A stretch of 64,000 bases of DNA from Chitinophagaceae bacterium. GTDB taxonomy: Bacteria > Bacteroidota > Bacteroidia > Chitinophagales > Chitinophagaceae. Each line of letters begins with the position of its first letter. Positions within the stretch are counted from its first letter, which is position 1. This document shows, one piece after another, positions 46,595 to 57,000 of this stretch. The position numbers and the translations under genes are program-made. The notes beneath the pieces are model-generated. The model did not search any database, was not told the DNA's origin, and saw only the letters and a program-made list of their open reading frames with translations. The stretch spans positions 21,008 through 85,007 of the forward strand of contig CANGIT010000014.1 in the NCBI GenBank assembly GCA_947454155.1, given 5' to 3'.

Positions 46595-47212
46595 TTATTT
46601 CTGAATTAAAACGATTGATCCGTTGTGACCGGGAACTGATCCGCTGACCAGGATGTAATTCTTTTCAGCGAAAATCTTTACCACTTTCAGTCCTTTCATT
46701 TTCACACGGTCGCCACCCATACGACCCGCCATGCGCATTCCTTTGAATACACGGCTGGCATCGGATGAGTTACCGATTGAACCCGGAGCACGCTGACGAT
46801 CATGCTGACCATGCGACTGCTCACCTACCCCGCTAAAGCCATGGCGTTTAACAACACCCTGGAAACCTTTACCTTTGGTAGTACCCACAACTTCAACTTT
46901 ATCGCCTTCGGCAAATATGTCGACAGTGATGGCTTCGCCAACGTTTTTGTCAATTTCGCTATCGCGGATTTCCTGTACGAATCTTTTTGGAGCTGTAGAA
47001 GCTTTGGAGAAATGGTTGATCTCGGCTTTTGTGGAGTGTTTTTCTTTCTTGTCGCCGAATGCAATCTGGAGTGCATTGTAACCGTCTGTTTCAACGGTTT
47101 TCTTTTGTGTAACGATACATGGACCGGCTTCGATGATGGTAACAGCAGTTTGCTTACCTGCGGCATCGAAAATGCTGGTCATGCCAATTTTCTTTCCAAT
47201 AATACTTTTCAT
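46595..47212 (-). CDS. rplC: 50S ribosomal protein L3
   Basis: 205 residues; [20 protein letters not shown] and [20 protein letters not shown] then [20 protein letters not shown] are diagnostic of L3, which initiates 50S assembly. A structured 111-base gap separates it from rpsJ. Confidence 0.97.
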   Translation of the reverse strand: MKSIIGKKIGMTSIFDAAGKQTAVTIIEAGPCIVTQKKTVETDGYNALQIAFGDKKEKHSTKAEINHFSKASTAPKRFVQEIRDSEIDKNVGEAITVDIFAEGDKVEVVGTTKGKGFQGVVKRHGFSGVGEQSHGQHDRQRAPGSIGNSSDASRVFKGMRMAGRMGGDRVKMKGLKVVKIFAEKNYILVSGSVPGHNGSIVLIQK

Positions 47213-47323
47213 TGTATCTGTTTTATACCCAGCGGTCTCTCCGTTGAGGCGAGACTTAGGCGTTCATTATAATTCTTTTTTAAGAGCTTACCTCATGCCT
47301 TTCCCGTTTTTCGGGAAGGTTCA
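47213..47323 (-). promoter_or_regulatory. Structured rpsJ-rplC intergenic region
   Basis: On the minus strand it holds TTCCCG-AAAAA-CGGGAA and a second pairing GTCTC...GAGAC around a GC-rich loop. It is the longest gap near the start of the operon and could be a leader with a regulatory role; no promoter box is seen. Confidence 0.35.
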
Positions 47324-47629
47324 TCAGGCCTTGATCTCAACATCCACACCACTTGGCAAATCCAATTTGCTCAGTGCATCCACCGTACGGCTGGTACTGG
47401 TGTAAATGTCTAATAAACGTTTATGTGTGCACAATTGAAACTGCTCACGCGCTTTCTTGTTAACGTGTGGCGAGCGCAACACAGTGAAAATTTTCTTTTG
47501 CGTAGGTAAAGGAATAGGACCTGTTACCACGGCTCCTGTACTGCGTACAGTCTTTACAATCTTTTCAGCTGACTTATCAACGAGATTGTGGTCGTACGAC
47601 TGTAATTTGATTCTGATTCTTTGTGACAT
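47324..47629 (-). CDS. rpsJ: 30S ribosomal protein S10
   Basis: 101 residues; [40 protein letters not shown] and [17 protein letters not shown] are diagnostic. It is the first gene of the cluster here, 42 bases from its -7 box. rpsL, rpsG and fusA, which often precede it in Bacteroidota, are absent; a 9-bp array and divergent guaA follow instead. Confidence 0.98.
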   Translation of the reverse strand: MSQRIRIKLQSYDHNLVDKSAEKIVKTVRSTGAVVTGPIPLPTQKKIFTVLRSPHVNKKAREQFQLCTHKRLLDIYTSTSRTVDALSKLDLPSGVDVEIKA

Positions 47630-47670
47630 ATAAATAAGAACTTTTAAACTTGATTTTCAAATTTGGAGTG

Positions 47671-47701
47671 CAAAGGTAAGGGGCTAATTTCAAACAACAA
47701 A
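47671..47701 (-). promoter_or_regulatory. Promoter of the S10-spc cluster
   Basis: Minus strand TTTG (47698-47701), 19 bases, TACCTTTG (47671-47678): a full match to the -33/-7 pattern of the phylum. It uses the same TACCTTTG variant as rpmB, rplU and guaA. Confidence 0.75.
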
Positions 47702-47761
47702 GAAAAAATGAAAAAAAGTTTGAGGAAGGCCAAGTTTTGGAACTATCTGCCCGAAGGCAGG

Positions 47762-47914
47762 GGTTTGGGAGGTTGGGGAGGTTTGGGTGGTTGGGGTGGT
47801 TGGGGAGGTTTGGGAGGTATTTTAAACCCATTAAACACTTTGAACCCTTTGAACTTATTAAACCCATTGAACTCATTAAACCTACCCAACTATATAAACC
47901 TACCAAACTAATTC
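47762..47914. repeat. 9-bp-period array with inverted arms
   Basis: Seventeen 9-mers in unbroken phase: six of the form GGTTKGGGW, a central GGTATTTTA, then ten beginning AAC (AACCCATTA, AACCTACCC, AACCTACCA). The right arm is close to the reverse complement of the left, so a long hairpin can form. It fills most of the 334-base gap between rpsJ and guaA. Confidence 0.85.
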
Positions 47915-47948
47915 ATCACTTCGAGCAATTGTCATCCAATCTTTGCCC

Positions 47949-47956
47949 TACCTTTG
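47949..47956 (+). promoter_or_regulatory. -7 box of guaA
   Basis: TACCTTTG, followed by CCGCATC and the ATG at 47964. The predicted start lies within about three bases of the ATG, so the mRNA is nearly leaderless. A TTG lies at 47929-47931. Confidence 0.6.
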
Positions 47957-47963
47957 CCGCATC

Positions 47964-49499
47964 ATGTCAGAAAAAATCATCATACTCGATTTTGGTTCGC
48001 AATATACACAATTGATTGCCCGCGTAGTGAGGGAATCCGGCGTCTATTGCGAGATCCAGCCTTTCAACCGCAACATCGTCTTCGACAATTCCATCAAAGG
48101 CGTCATCCTCTCCGGCTCTCCTTTTTCGGTGAATGAGGAAAAATCGCCGGATATTGACATCCAATCCATTGCCGACCAGGTACCAGTATTGGGCGTATGC
48201 TACGGTGCCCAGCTGACGGCCAAAAAATGGAGCGGAAAAGTGGAAAAAAGCGATAAACGCGAATATGGCCGCGCCGGATTTACCATCAGTCAACCCGATG
48301 TTTTTTTTACCAACATCTCTCCTACCTCTCAGGTTTGGATGAGCCACAGTGATACCATTAAAGCACTCCCCGATAATTTTATCCTTCTGGGCACTACCGA
48401 CAGCATTCCTGTAGCGGCCTTCAAAAGCACGGCAGCAGCCGCTTTCCCTATTTACGGATTACAATTTCATCCCGAAGTTTTTCATTCGGTGGAAGGCAAG
48501 AAGATGATCGATAATTTCTTAGCCTTGATCTGCGGATGCACACGCGATTGGACGCCCGCGCATTTCATCAGCGAAACCATTGAAAAGCTGAAAGCCCAAT
48601 TAGGTAACAGCAAAGTGGTGATGGGCCTTAGCGGTGGTGTAGACAGCACCGTGGCGGCTACGTTGATTCATCAAGCGATTGGCAGCAACTTCTTTGGCAT
48701 TTTTGTAGACAATGGCGTACTGCGTAAACATGAATTTGAAGAAGTACTGGACATCTACCAAAAACTGGGCTTGAATGTGAAAGGCGTTGACGCCCGCGAA
48801 CATTTTTATACCCGCTTGGCCGGAAAAGTTCTTCCTGAAGACAAACGCAAAGCCATTGGTGCCACTTTCATTGAAGTTTTCGATCAGGAAGCCCACCAAT
48901 TAACAGATATCGAATTTTTAGGACAAGGCACCATCTACCCTGATGTGATCGAATCCGTTTCTGTGCATGGCCCTTCCGTCACCATCAAGTCGCACCATAA
49001 TGTAGGCGGACTACCCGACACCATGAAACTCAAGCTGGTGGAACCTTTGAGATTCTTATTCAAAGATGAAGTGAGAAAAATAGGCGCAGAGCTCGGCATT
49101 CCTGCAGATTTGCTGAGTCGCCATCCCTTCCCAGGACCGGGATTAGCCATTCGTATTCTGGGTGAGGTAACTGAAGAGAAAGTAAAACTATTGCAAGATG
49201 CAGATGCCGTATTTACTCAACAATTGAAAAAGACAGGGCTCTATCATCAGGTTTGGCAAGCCGGTACCATTCTTTTGCCTGTAAAAAGTGTGGGTGTGAT
49301 GGGGGATGAAAGAACTTATGAATACACAGTGGCTTTAAGGGCTGTTACTTCTGTAGATGGCATGACGGCCGACTGGGCGCATCTTCCTTACGAATTCCTG
49401 GCCGATGTTTCCAACGAAATCATCAATCAGGTAAAAGGCATCAATCGGGTTGTGTACGATATCAGCAGCAAGCCGCCGGCCACCATCGAATGGGAATAA
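47964..49499 (+). CDS. guaA: GMP synthase (glutamine-hydrolysing)
   Basis: 511 residues from ATG 47964 ([20 protein letters not shown]). A TTG seven codons upstream lies before the -7 box end and is rejected. The class I glutamine amidotransferase domain has nucleophile Cys in GVCYGAQL near residue 80 and His in LQFHPEVF near 168. The ATP-pyrophosphatase domain has the PP-loop [12 protein letters not shown] near 221, followed by the dimerisation domain ([29 protein letters not shown]). It converts XMP to GMP. It is divergent from rpsJ. Confidence 0.97.
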   Translation: MSEKIIILDFGSQYTQLIARVVRESGVYCEIQPFNRNIVFDNSIKGVILSGSPFSVNEEKSPDIDIQSIADQVPVLGVCYGAQLTAKKWSGKVEKSDKREYGRAGFTISQPDVFFTNISPTSQVWMSHSDTIKALPDNFILLGTTDSIPVAAFKSTAAAAFPIYGLQFHPEVFHSVEGKKMIDNFLALICGCTRDWTPAHFISETIEKLKAQLGNSKVVMGLSGGVDSTVAATLIHQAIGSNFFGIFVDNGVLRKHEFEEVLDIYQKLGLNVKGVDAREHFYTRLAGKVLPEDKRKAIGATFIEVFDQEAHQLTDIEFLGQGTIYPDVIESVSVHGPSVTIKSHHNVGGLPDTMKLKLVEPLRFLFKDEVRKIGAELGIPADLLSRHPFPGPGLAIRILGEVTEEKVKLLQDADAVFTQQLKKTGLYHQVWQAGTILLPVKSVGVMGDERTYEYTVALRAVTSVDGMTADWAHLPYEFLADVSNEIINQVKGINRVVYDISSKPPATIEWE

Positions 49500-49609
49500 T
49501 TTTATCGGCTAAGGATGACAACGAGTGCCATTGTTTAAGTCATTGATCAAGACATCGCCTTCATCACAATGAAGTATGAATGTACATCCCGGCAAACAAA
49601 ATCTAAACC

Positions 49610-50794
49610 ATGAATTTCTTCAAATCAATATCCCTGCTTCTATTGCTGAGCGGTTGTTTTATGAACATCAAGGCACAAGATGTTACGGATATGCCTATAC
49701 GCAAAATAGGCGTGTTCGCCCCACTCTATCTTGACTCCGCTTTTCATGGCAACGATTACCAGTTTGGCAAAAAATTCCCCCGCTTCACCCTGCAAGGGTT
49801 CGATTTTGTTCAAGGTGTGCAAATCGCCTCCGACAGTTTTCCCCTCAGCGATTGCAAATGGGAAACCAGCATTTTTGATACCCGCTCCGATAGTCTGCCA
49901 CTGACTTCCTTGATCGCTTCTCATCAGCTCGACGATTTGCAACTCATGCTGGCTTCGGTAAAGGATGAGGCCTTTCTGCAACTGGCAGGTTTTGCCAAAG
50001 AAAAAAACATACCGTTGATTTCTGTCACCTATCCCAATGATGGCAACATCACCAACAATCCTTACCTCATCATCCTCAACCCAACACTCAAAACGCATTG
50101 CGAATCGATATTTAGCTATTTGCTGCAAAACCATAACACAGACAATATCATTCATGTACGCCAGACCGGTAGTCAGGAAGACCGTGTGGCCGGTTATTTC
50201 AACGCCATCAACAAAGCCGACAACAAAGCGCTGCTCGACATCAAAACCATGAACCTCGACAGTAATTTCTATCTCATCAAAACCAAACTCGACAGCACCA
50301 GAAAAAACATCATCATCGGCGGCAGCCTCGATGAAGACTTCGCCAATTCCATCACCGTCGCCCTCAACAATTACAAGAAAAAATACGATATCATGCTGAT
50401 CGGCATGCCCAACTGGGAAAGCTTTGGTACACTGGGAAAAAATCTGAGAGAATCGGCCAAAAACTTCCCCATCTATTTTACTTCTTCCTACTACAACAGC
50501 AGAAACGACACCTTCAGCAATACAATCCAAAACAACTACACCAAACAATTCAAAGGGAAACCTTCTGATTATACCTTTAAATCATTTGAAGCGTTTTATG
50601 TTTTCAGTCGTTTGCTGAATTTATATCCCGAATCGCTGATCAACAACATCACCGACCAAACCTTTTCCCTTTTTTCTAACTATAATTTAGTTCCTGTTCA
50701 TTCGAAAAAAGGATCGAAACAAACCGATTATTACGAAAACAAGCATTTGTTTTTTCTCAAAAAAATGAATGGCCAAACGGTGAATGGTTGGTGA
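49610..50794 (+). CDS. Periplasmic-binding-like (type 1 fold) protein, function unknown
   Basis: 394 residues. An N-terminal signal peptide (about residues 1-22, ending KAQ) is followed by alternating strand/helix segments like a type 1 periplasmic-binding fold: KIGVFAPLYLDSA, QLMLASVKDEAFL, KNIPLISVTYPND, NPYLIILNPTLKTHCESIF and YDIMLIGMPNWESFG. Proteins of this kind, related to the substrate-binding-like part of LysM-associated receptors, are found next to guaA in other Bacteroidota. No ABC transporter genes are near, so transport is not indicated. A 110-base gap separates it from guaA; they may be co-transcribed. Confidence 0.75.
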   Translation: MNFFKSISLLLLLSGCFMNIKAQDVTDMPIRKIGVFAPLYLDSAFHGNDYQFGKKFPRFTLQGFDFVQGVQIASDSFPLSDCKWETSIFDTRSDSLPLTSLIASHQLDDLQLMLASVKDEAFLQLAGFAKEKNIPLISVTYPNDGNITNNPYLIILNPTLKTHCESIFSYLLQNHNTDNIIHVRQTGSQEDRVAGYFNAINKADNKALLDIKTMNLDSNFYLIKTKLDSTRKNIIIGGSLDEDFANSITVALNNYKKKYDIMLIGMPNWESFGTLGKNLRESAKNFPIYFTSSYYNSRNDTFSNTIQNNYTKQFKGKPSDYTFKSFEAFYVFSRLLNLYPESLINNITDQTFSLFSNYNLVPVHSKKGSKQTDYYENKHLFFLKKMNGQTVNGW

Positions 50795-50807
50795 GGTTAT
50801 GTTTATG

Positions 50808-50919
50808 ATTTGTGGTTTGTGATTTGTGGTTTGTGATTTGTGGTTTGTGGTTTGTGGTTTGTGGTTTGTGGTTTGTGGTTTGTGGTTTGTGGTTTGTGGT
50901 TTGTGGTTTGTGGTTTGTG
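50808..50919. repeat. 7-bp-period array (RTTTGTG)16
   Basis: Sixteen exact heptamers; the first, third and fifth are ATTTGTG and the rest GTTTGTG. It starts 13 bases after the stop at 50794 and lies between two convergent genes. Open frames across it (VVCGLWF or NHKPQTT repeats) are artefacts. Confidence 0.95.
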
Positions 50920-50965
50920 GTTTTACATTTTACATTCAATATTTCTTATTCTTATTTCTAAAAAA

Positions 50966-50995
50966 AAAGTCTGCCCCGGTTAAGGAACAGACTTT
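50966..50995 (-). terminator. Terminator of the first giant adhesin gene
   Basis: Minus strand AAAGTCTG ... CAGACTTT stem (with inner CC/GG pairs) followed by nine T, 26 bases after the stop. Its core CTGTTCCTTAA..GGGGCAG is shared with the terminator at 61246-61273. Confidence 0.85.
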
Positions 50996-51021
50996 GAATG
51001 TTTGTTTAGTTGATGAGTTCT

Positions 51022-54000
51022 TTAAAACTTCATCACTCTCATCGTTTTCACCTGATTACCCTGGATCACTTCCACCAGATAAGAACCGGCTTTCAGTTCA
51101 TTACCAAAGTTGAGGCGGTCATTCGGCATCATGCTGAACGTTTTGAGGATTCTGCCCTGCACATCCATCACTTTCACACTTACTTTTTCTTTGGCTGCAT
51201 GCAAGCCGCTGAGGGTAAGGTTAAAGGCAGATGTGGTGGGGTTAGGTGCTATTGAAGCGTTGATAGGTTCTGCAACGGCCTCGCTGGTTTTTCCCGTTAC
51301 GGTTGCATTTCCTGCAAAAGATGAAGGACATGCAGCCAGTTTGATATTCAAAGTACGCAGCGAACTGCTCGAACAGTTGTTAAAAGATTGTGCGGTCACC
51401 TGTCCACCCACCGTTGTTGGCGGATAAGCCACTGAAATGCTGGTGGTACCCTGACCGCTGATGATGGTGGCACCATAAGGAACCGTCCATAACACACTGG
51501 TAGCATTGCTCGGCATGGAAGGTAGCGTGTATATGTACACTCTGTTTGGACAAGCACTGGTTTGCGTAACGTCGAACTGGCTTGGTGTAGCCGGATTCAG
51601 GCGACTGATACTAAGGGTACGTTGAGCACTGCTACCGCAGGCATTGTAAGACCTTACACTTACTAAACCTGAACTAAAGCTTCCTTCAAATTTTACATTA
51701 ATGGTGGTATCGTTCTCTCCTGTTCCTGCAGGATGTGAGATGATGGTGGCTCCAGCTGGAGCAGCCCAAATGTATTGTGATGCACCTGTTACTTTTCTGA
51801 TGGTATAGCTGGCTATGTTTCCGTTAGGATTGTTAGCTGACACCATGAATTCGCAGGCATTTACAGGACCAGAGATGATACCCGGTGAAGATGGAATCAC
51901 ACCATTGATGGTGAGGCTTCTGGCCGCACTCGCACCGCAACCCGCAGACTGCACAAGTATTTGTGAACCGTATACGAAGTTGCTGTTGAAGCTTACATTG
52001 ATCACCGTATCATTGGCACCCAAGCCTGCAGGATGAGACACAATAGTCACACCCGCTGGCACTGTCCAGATATAGCTGCTCACATTGGCCACTTTTCTGA
52101 TTTTGTAAGTTGCCACAGCATCCTGACTGTTGATATAAGGACAAGCGTTGGTTGGACCTGTAATGGTACCAGGAGCACTGAATGTGGCTGCCGTTACCGA
52201 CAATTGACGATCGCCGGTACTGAAGCAATTGTTCACCGATCTTACTTTGAAAGTAGATGTGGTATACGAACCACTGAACGTTACCACGATGCTGGTGGTT
52301 CCCTGACCGCTTACCAAAGTCACATTATTAGGTACTGTCCACAAGTAGCTGGTAGCATTAGCTACCGGAGCTATACTGTAAGTAGCCTGAACATTGGTGC
52401 CGATGTAAGCACATGCGCTGGTGGGCCCCAGTATGGCTACTGGCGAACTTGGCAACAGCTTGGTCAACGACAATGTACGAGCAGCTCTGTTTCCGCAAGC
52501 CGCCATGGCGGTTACTTTCATACTGCCTGAAGTGAATGCAGGAGTGAATTTCACTTGTACACTCGTGGTGCCCTGTCCACTCACAATCACTCCCCCAACA
52601 GGCACTTCCCACAAGTAAGAATCTGCGTTGGTAACAGCAGCTACTGAATAGGTCAGTGTGCTATCCAAGCCCATCACAGGACATACATTGGTTTGACCAA
52701 TGATGGCCGCAGGGATGTTAGGAATTGTTTTAGACAACACGATGCTGGATGTAGCACTCAAACAGCCCTGATCAGACACTGAAGCCACCTGAATGCGCTG
52801 ATTGGTAGCTGCCAGTGCCGAGCTGAAGGTAACAGTTACAGATGTGGTTCCCTGTCCACTCACCAAAGTGGCGCCTGTAGGCATTGTCCATTGATAAGAC
52901 ACCGCATCATTTACCCCTGTGGTGTTGTACACCGAAGGCGTTGTAGAACCAATCAACGAACAGACTTCCGAAGTACCGGTTACTGTACCGGGCACTGTTG
53001 GTATCGGGTTGATGGTAAGATGCAATGTATCTGCAGAGGCACAAGCCGAAGCATTGTTGTATTCATACACATAGGTTCCGCTCGCTGTATAAGTATTGCC
53101 GTTCCAGGCAAATGATCCGCAGGACACCTGTGTAAGTACATTGTGTGTACTGTTGTTGATGGTGAGGTTCAGCACCTGCGTATGGCAACCTACTACAGCA
53201 TTGTAAGTACCCGACTGCGTATACGTTGAGCCATTCATTTCCCAAACATAACTATCGCAGGCAGTTATTGTCAGCTCATCATTGAGTGTGGTAACGATAG
53301 TCAGTTGCAAGATTTCTGTATGACAACCATCAACATTCGTGTAAGTGCCACTGGCCGTATACGTTTGGCCATTGAGACTCCAGATGTAACTGTCGCAGGC
53401 ATTAACCACCGTTGTGTTGCTGCTGCTGCTTATGATGGTGAGATTCAACACCTCGGTATGACATCCCGTAACAGCGGTGTAGATACCCGACTCTGTATAC
53501 GTTTGACCATTCTCACTCCAGGTATAACTGTCGCAAGCCGATGCGCTGTTAGAATGAGTAGTGCTGGATGTTACAGTAAGATGTAACGTTGCTGTATTAC
53601 AACCATTCACTGCAGTGTAAGTACCTGACTGCGTATAGGTTTCTCCATTGGCCGCCCAGGTATAGCTATCGCAAGCTGATACACTCACACTGTTACTGCT
53701 ACTAGGCGTGATCGTTAAGTTGAGGATTTCTGTATGACAGCCATCAACATCTGTATAGATACCGCTTTCGGTATACGTTTGACCATTCACACTCCAGATA
53801 TAACTGTCACAAGCTGATACCGTGGCCGAATGACTGGTACTGGCCGTGATGGTAAGATTAAGGTAATGTGTAGTGAAACCGACAACATGGCTGTAGATTC
53901 CTGTGGAAGTGTATGTTTGACCATTTTGCGACCAAGTGTAGGCATCACATGCTGCTACAACAGTTGTATCATTGGTGCTCGCTACGATCGTCAGATTCAA

Positions 54001-57000
54001 CACTTCTGTATGACATCCGGTAACGGCAGTATAAGTACCACTGGCTGTATAAGTGGTGTTATTCTCTGCCCATGTGTACTGATCTGCAGCCGTCACCGCA
54101 TTGGTATGGGTGGTACTGGCAGTAATGGTAAGCTGTAGGGTTTCAGTATGACAACCACTAACTGAAGTATATGTACCACTTTGTGTATAGGTTTGACCAT
54201 TCACGCTCCAGGTATAACTATCGCAGACAGATGCTGTGGTGGTATTTCCTGTAGAAGCGTTGATGGTCAATACAAGGGCTTCGGTATGACAGGCATTTAC
54301 GTCTGTATATGTACCACTTTGCGTGTAGGTTTGACCGTTAACACTCCAGGTGTAACTATCGCAAGCCGATATGGTTGTGCTGTGGCTGCTGCTGGCCGTG
54401 ATGGTGAGGTTCAACACCTCGGTATGACATCCGGTAACCACACTGTAGGTTCCGCTTTGTGTGTAAGTCACGCCGTTTTCTGACCAGGTATAACTATCAC
54501 AAGCCGAAACACTGTGGCTGTCAGCAGTACTTTCAGTAATGGTCAGATTCAAAGTAGCCACCGAATCGCAACTTACACTATTGGTTGTGGTATAAGTATA
54601 TGTACCCGATGCTGTGTAGATAGTGCCATTCCAGCTGTAGCTATCGCAAGCTGCAATTGCTGTCATGCTTGTACTACTGCGCTTGATGGTCAGATTCAAA
54701 GTAGCCACCGAATCGCAACCTACACTATTGGTAGTGGTGTAAGTATATGTTCCCGATGCTGTGTAGGTATTGCCATTCCAGCTGTACGTATCGCAGGCGG
54801 TTGCCGACGATGTAGAGCTTGTAGGTATTTTAACTGTTGCCGTCACCGCTGTTCTGCTGGCCGATATACAACCTGTGGTTGCATTTCTGGCTTCTGCATA
54901 ATAAGTGGTGGTAGCCGAAAGGCTTGGCGTGGTAAAGCTATTGCTTCCAGTGAAAAGTGCTGTACCGCCCGAAGCTGAAGCATACCAGTCGAAAGTGATA
55001 CCCGACACTGCTGACACAGACAGATTGACTGTTCCTGCTCCACATCTTGAAGCATTCACCGCCACAGGTGCTGCAGGGATGGCATTAATTGTAGCTGTCA
55101 CCGCTGTTCTGGTGGCCGAAACACAACCTTTGGCTAAGTTTCTGGCTTGCGCATAATAGGTGGTGGTAGCCGATAAGCTCGGTGTAGTGAAGCTGTTGCT
55201 TCCTGTTGAAAGTGCTGAACCTCCGGAGGCCGCCGCATACCAATCGATGATTTCGCCGATACCCGGTGTAGCACTGATGGCTACTGTTCCAGTTCCACAT
55301 CTTGAAGCATTACCGGCTGATGGCGCGGCAGGCAATGCATTGATGATAAAATTACCCGCACCACGACAATTCGGATTCAGTGAACATTCTACATAATAAC
55401 TTACGGTTCCGGGTGTATTGGTGTTGATGATACCAGATCCCGCTACACCTACAGGATTCAATGAAGATCCGGTAGCGATGGCAGAACCTCCCGAAGAAGC
55501 CGTGTACCAGCTTAATGTGCCGGTAGTAGTATACGTTACTGTAACTCTTATGAAATCTACCGTTGCGGTTCTGGCAGTTGTAGTGCTCAAATTGGTAACA
55601 GACATTACAACACCAAAGTTAGAGGCGTTGATATCTGCAGGAGTCCAGGAAGATCCCCACAAATCTGCCGCTCCACCATATGTAGCATTCGCCAAAGTGG
55701 TGTTACTCCATTGTGTGGCAGAAGCCCTGTTGGTAGCCTGTACTGTACCGCCTTTCACCAGACTTACAACATTATCGCGCAAGTTGGTGGTAGTACTTGT
55801 ACTGCTCGATGAACGACTAATCGTTACGGTTATACCGGTAATGGTGGCATAACTGGGTATGGCAAATCCATAACCCGATCCTTGTAAATTGTTAGTGGTG
55901 GCATTGGCGGCAACTGAGACAGAAGCTGTACCGGCACCGGCAATATTACCAGGCGTTGTCCAGCCTGTGCCTGTTCCAGCAGTGGCGTCATTGTCTCCTG
56001 CTGTAATCCCCGTTGTGGTAGGACAGGAGAAGCTGGTGGTCAATGCACTACCCAAAGATCCCTGGCAAATTTCCACATTGCTTACAATGGGCGCGCGGAA
56101 AATCACTGCCGCACTGCCTTCAGCTCCCCAGCAACCTAGCGCCGATTGCGCTCTGAAATAATAAGTGCCATCTTGCGACACCTGTTGTACTGTTGAAGGC
56201 GTGGCCGTAGAAGTGCCGCCAGATGTTGTACCCTGATAGTAAATGGTACCGCTCGAACCATTGGAAGCGTTAAGCAAAGTATTGTTACAGAAAGTACCCC
56301 CGCCGGATACAGTAACTGCTGTTGGCAAAGCATTCACTACAACTGCACCCGATACATTACTGGTCATTGTACAACCATTGGAGTTGGTAACAACACAGTA
56401 GTAATAAAGTGTTCCCCCCACAGCTGTTGATGGTGTGATTGTTGAAGACGTAGCACCGGCAACTGGCGTACCGCCAAAATTATTGGCTATACTGTTATTG
56501 TACCATTGGTAGCCGCTGATGGTGCCGCTTCCTGCTGTGGCAGCAATGGAAAACGAAGTGGCTGCCGCATTCTGACAAATAGTCTGTGATGTTGTAGAAG
56601 GATCCTGTGTGATGGTAGGCACATCCACAACTGTCATAGTACCATTTACATAAGTAATGCTATAATTTGATGCCGAGAACGATGCACCGGTGGCGCCTGA
56701 AGGAACAATAGCATACGTTCCCAGGTCGGCGAAGATATCGGCGCCATCGCTGGCAAAAGAAACTGAAGTAATCACATCACCCGAACCCAAACCGCTGCTG
56801 GTGAAAGCTGTGCCCGCAAACGTGTAGGTATTACCAAAGCATTTAGTGAGGTTGTTGGCAGTTACAGTCAAAGCCGACTGTGTAATATTAGCAGTAAGTC
56901 CTGTGGGCTGCGTCAAAGAATAATTGCCGGCGTCGGTTCCACTTAATGAACATGTAGATGTAATGGTTATTCCATTACCCACATTCTTACTAGCAAATGT

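Noticed and set aside
47577..47911. Open frames with LPN and GLGGWG repeats
   Set aside because: They are produced by the 9-bp array and overlap the rpsJ promoter.
49640..50548. 302-codon open frame antisense to the periplasmic-binding-like gene
   Set aside because: Low-complexity Val/Asp/Gly composition, mirrors a well-formed gene with signal peptide on the other strand; shadow frame.
50757..51113. Open frames with VVCGLWF and NHKPQTT repeats
   Set aside because: They are produced by the RTTTGTG array; not genes.
52033..52530. Several plus-strand frames inside the giant adhesin (52-58 kb)
   Set aside because: They are shadows of the repetitive Thr/Ser/Gly-rich coding strand.
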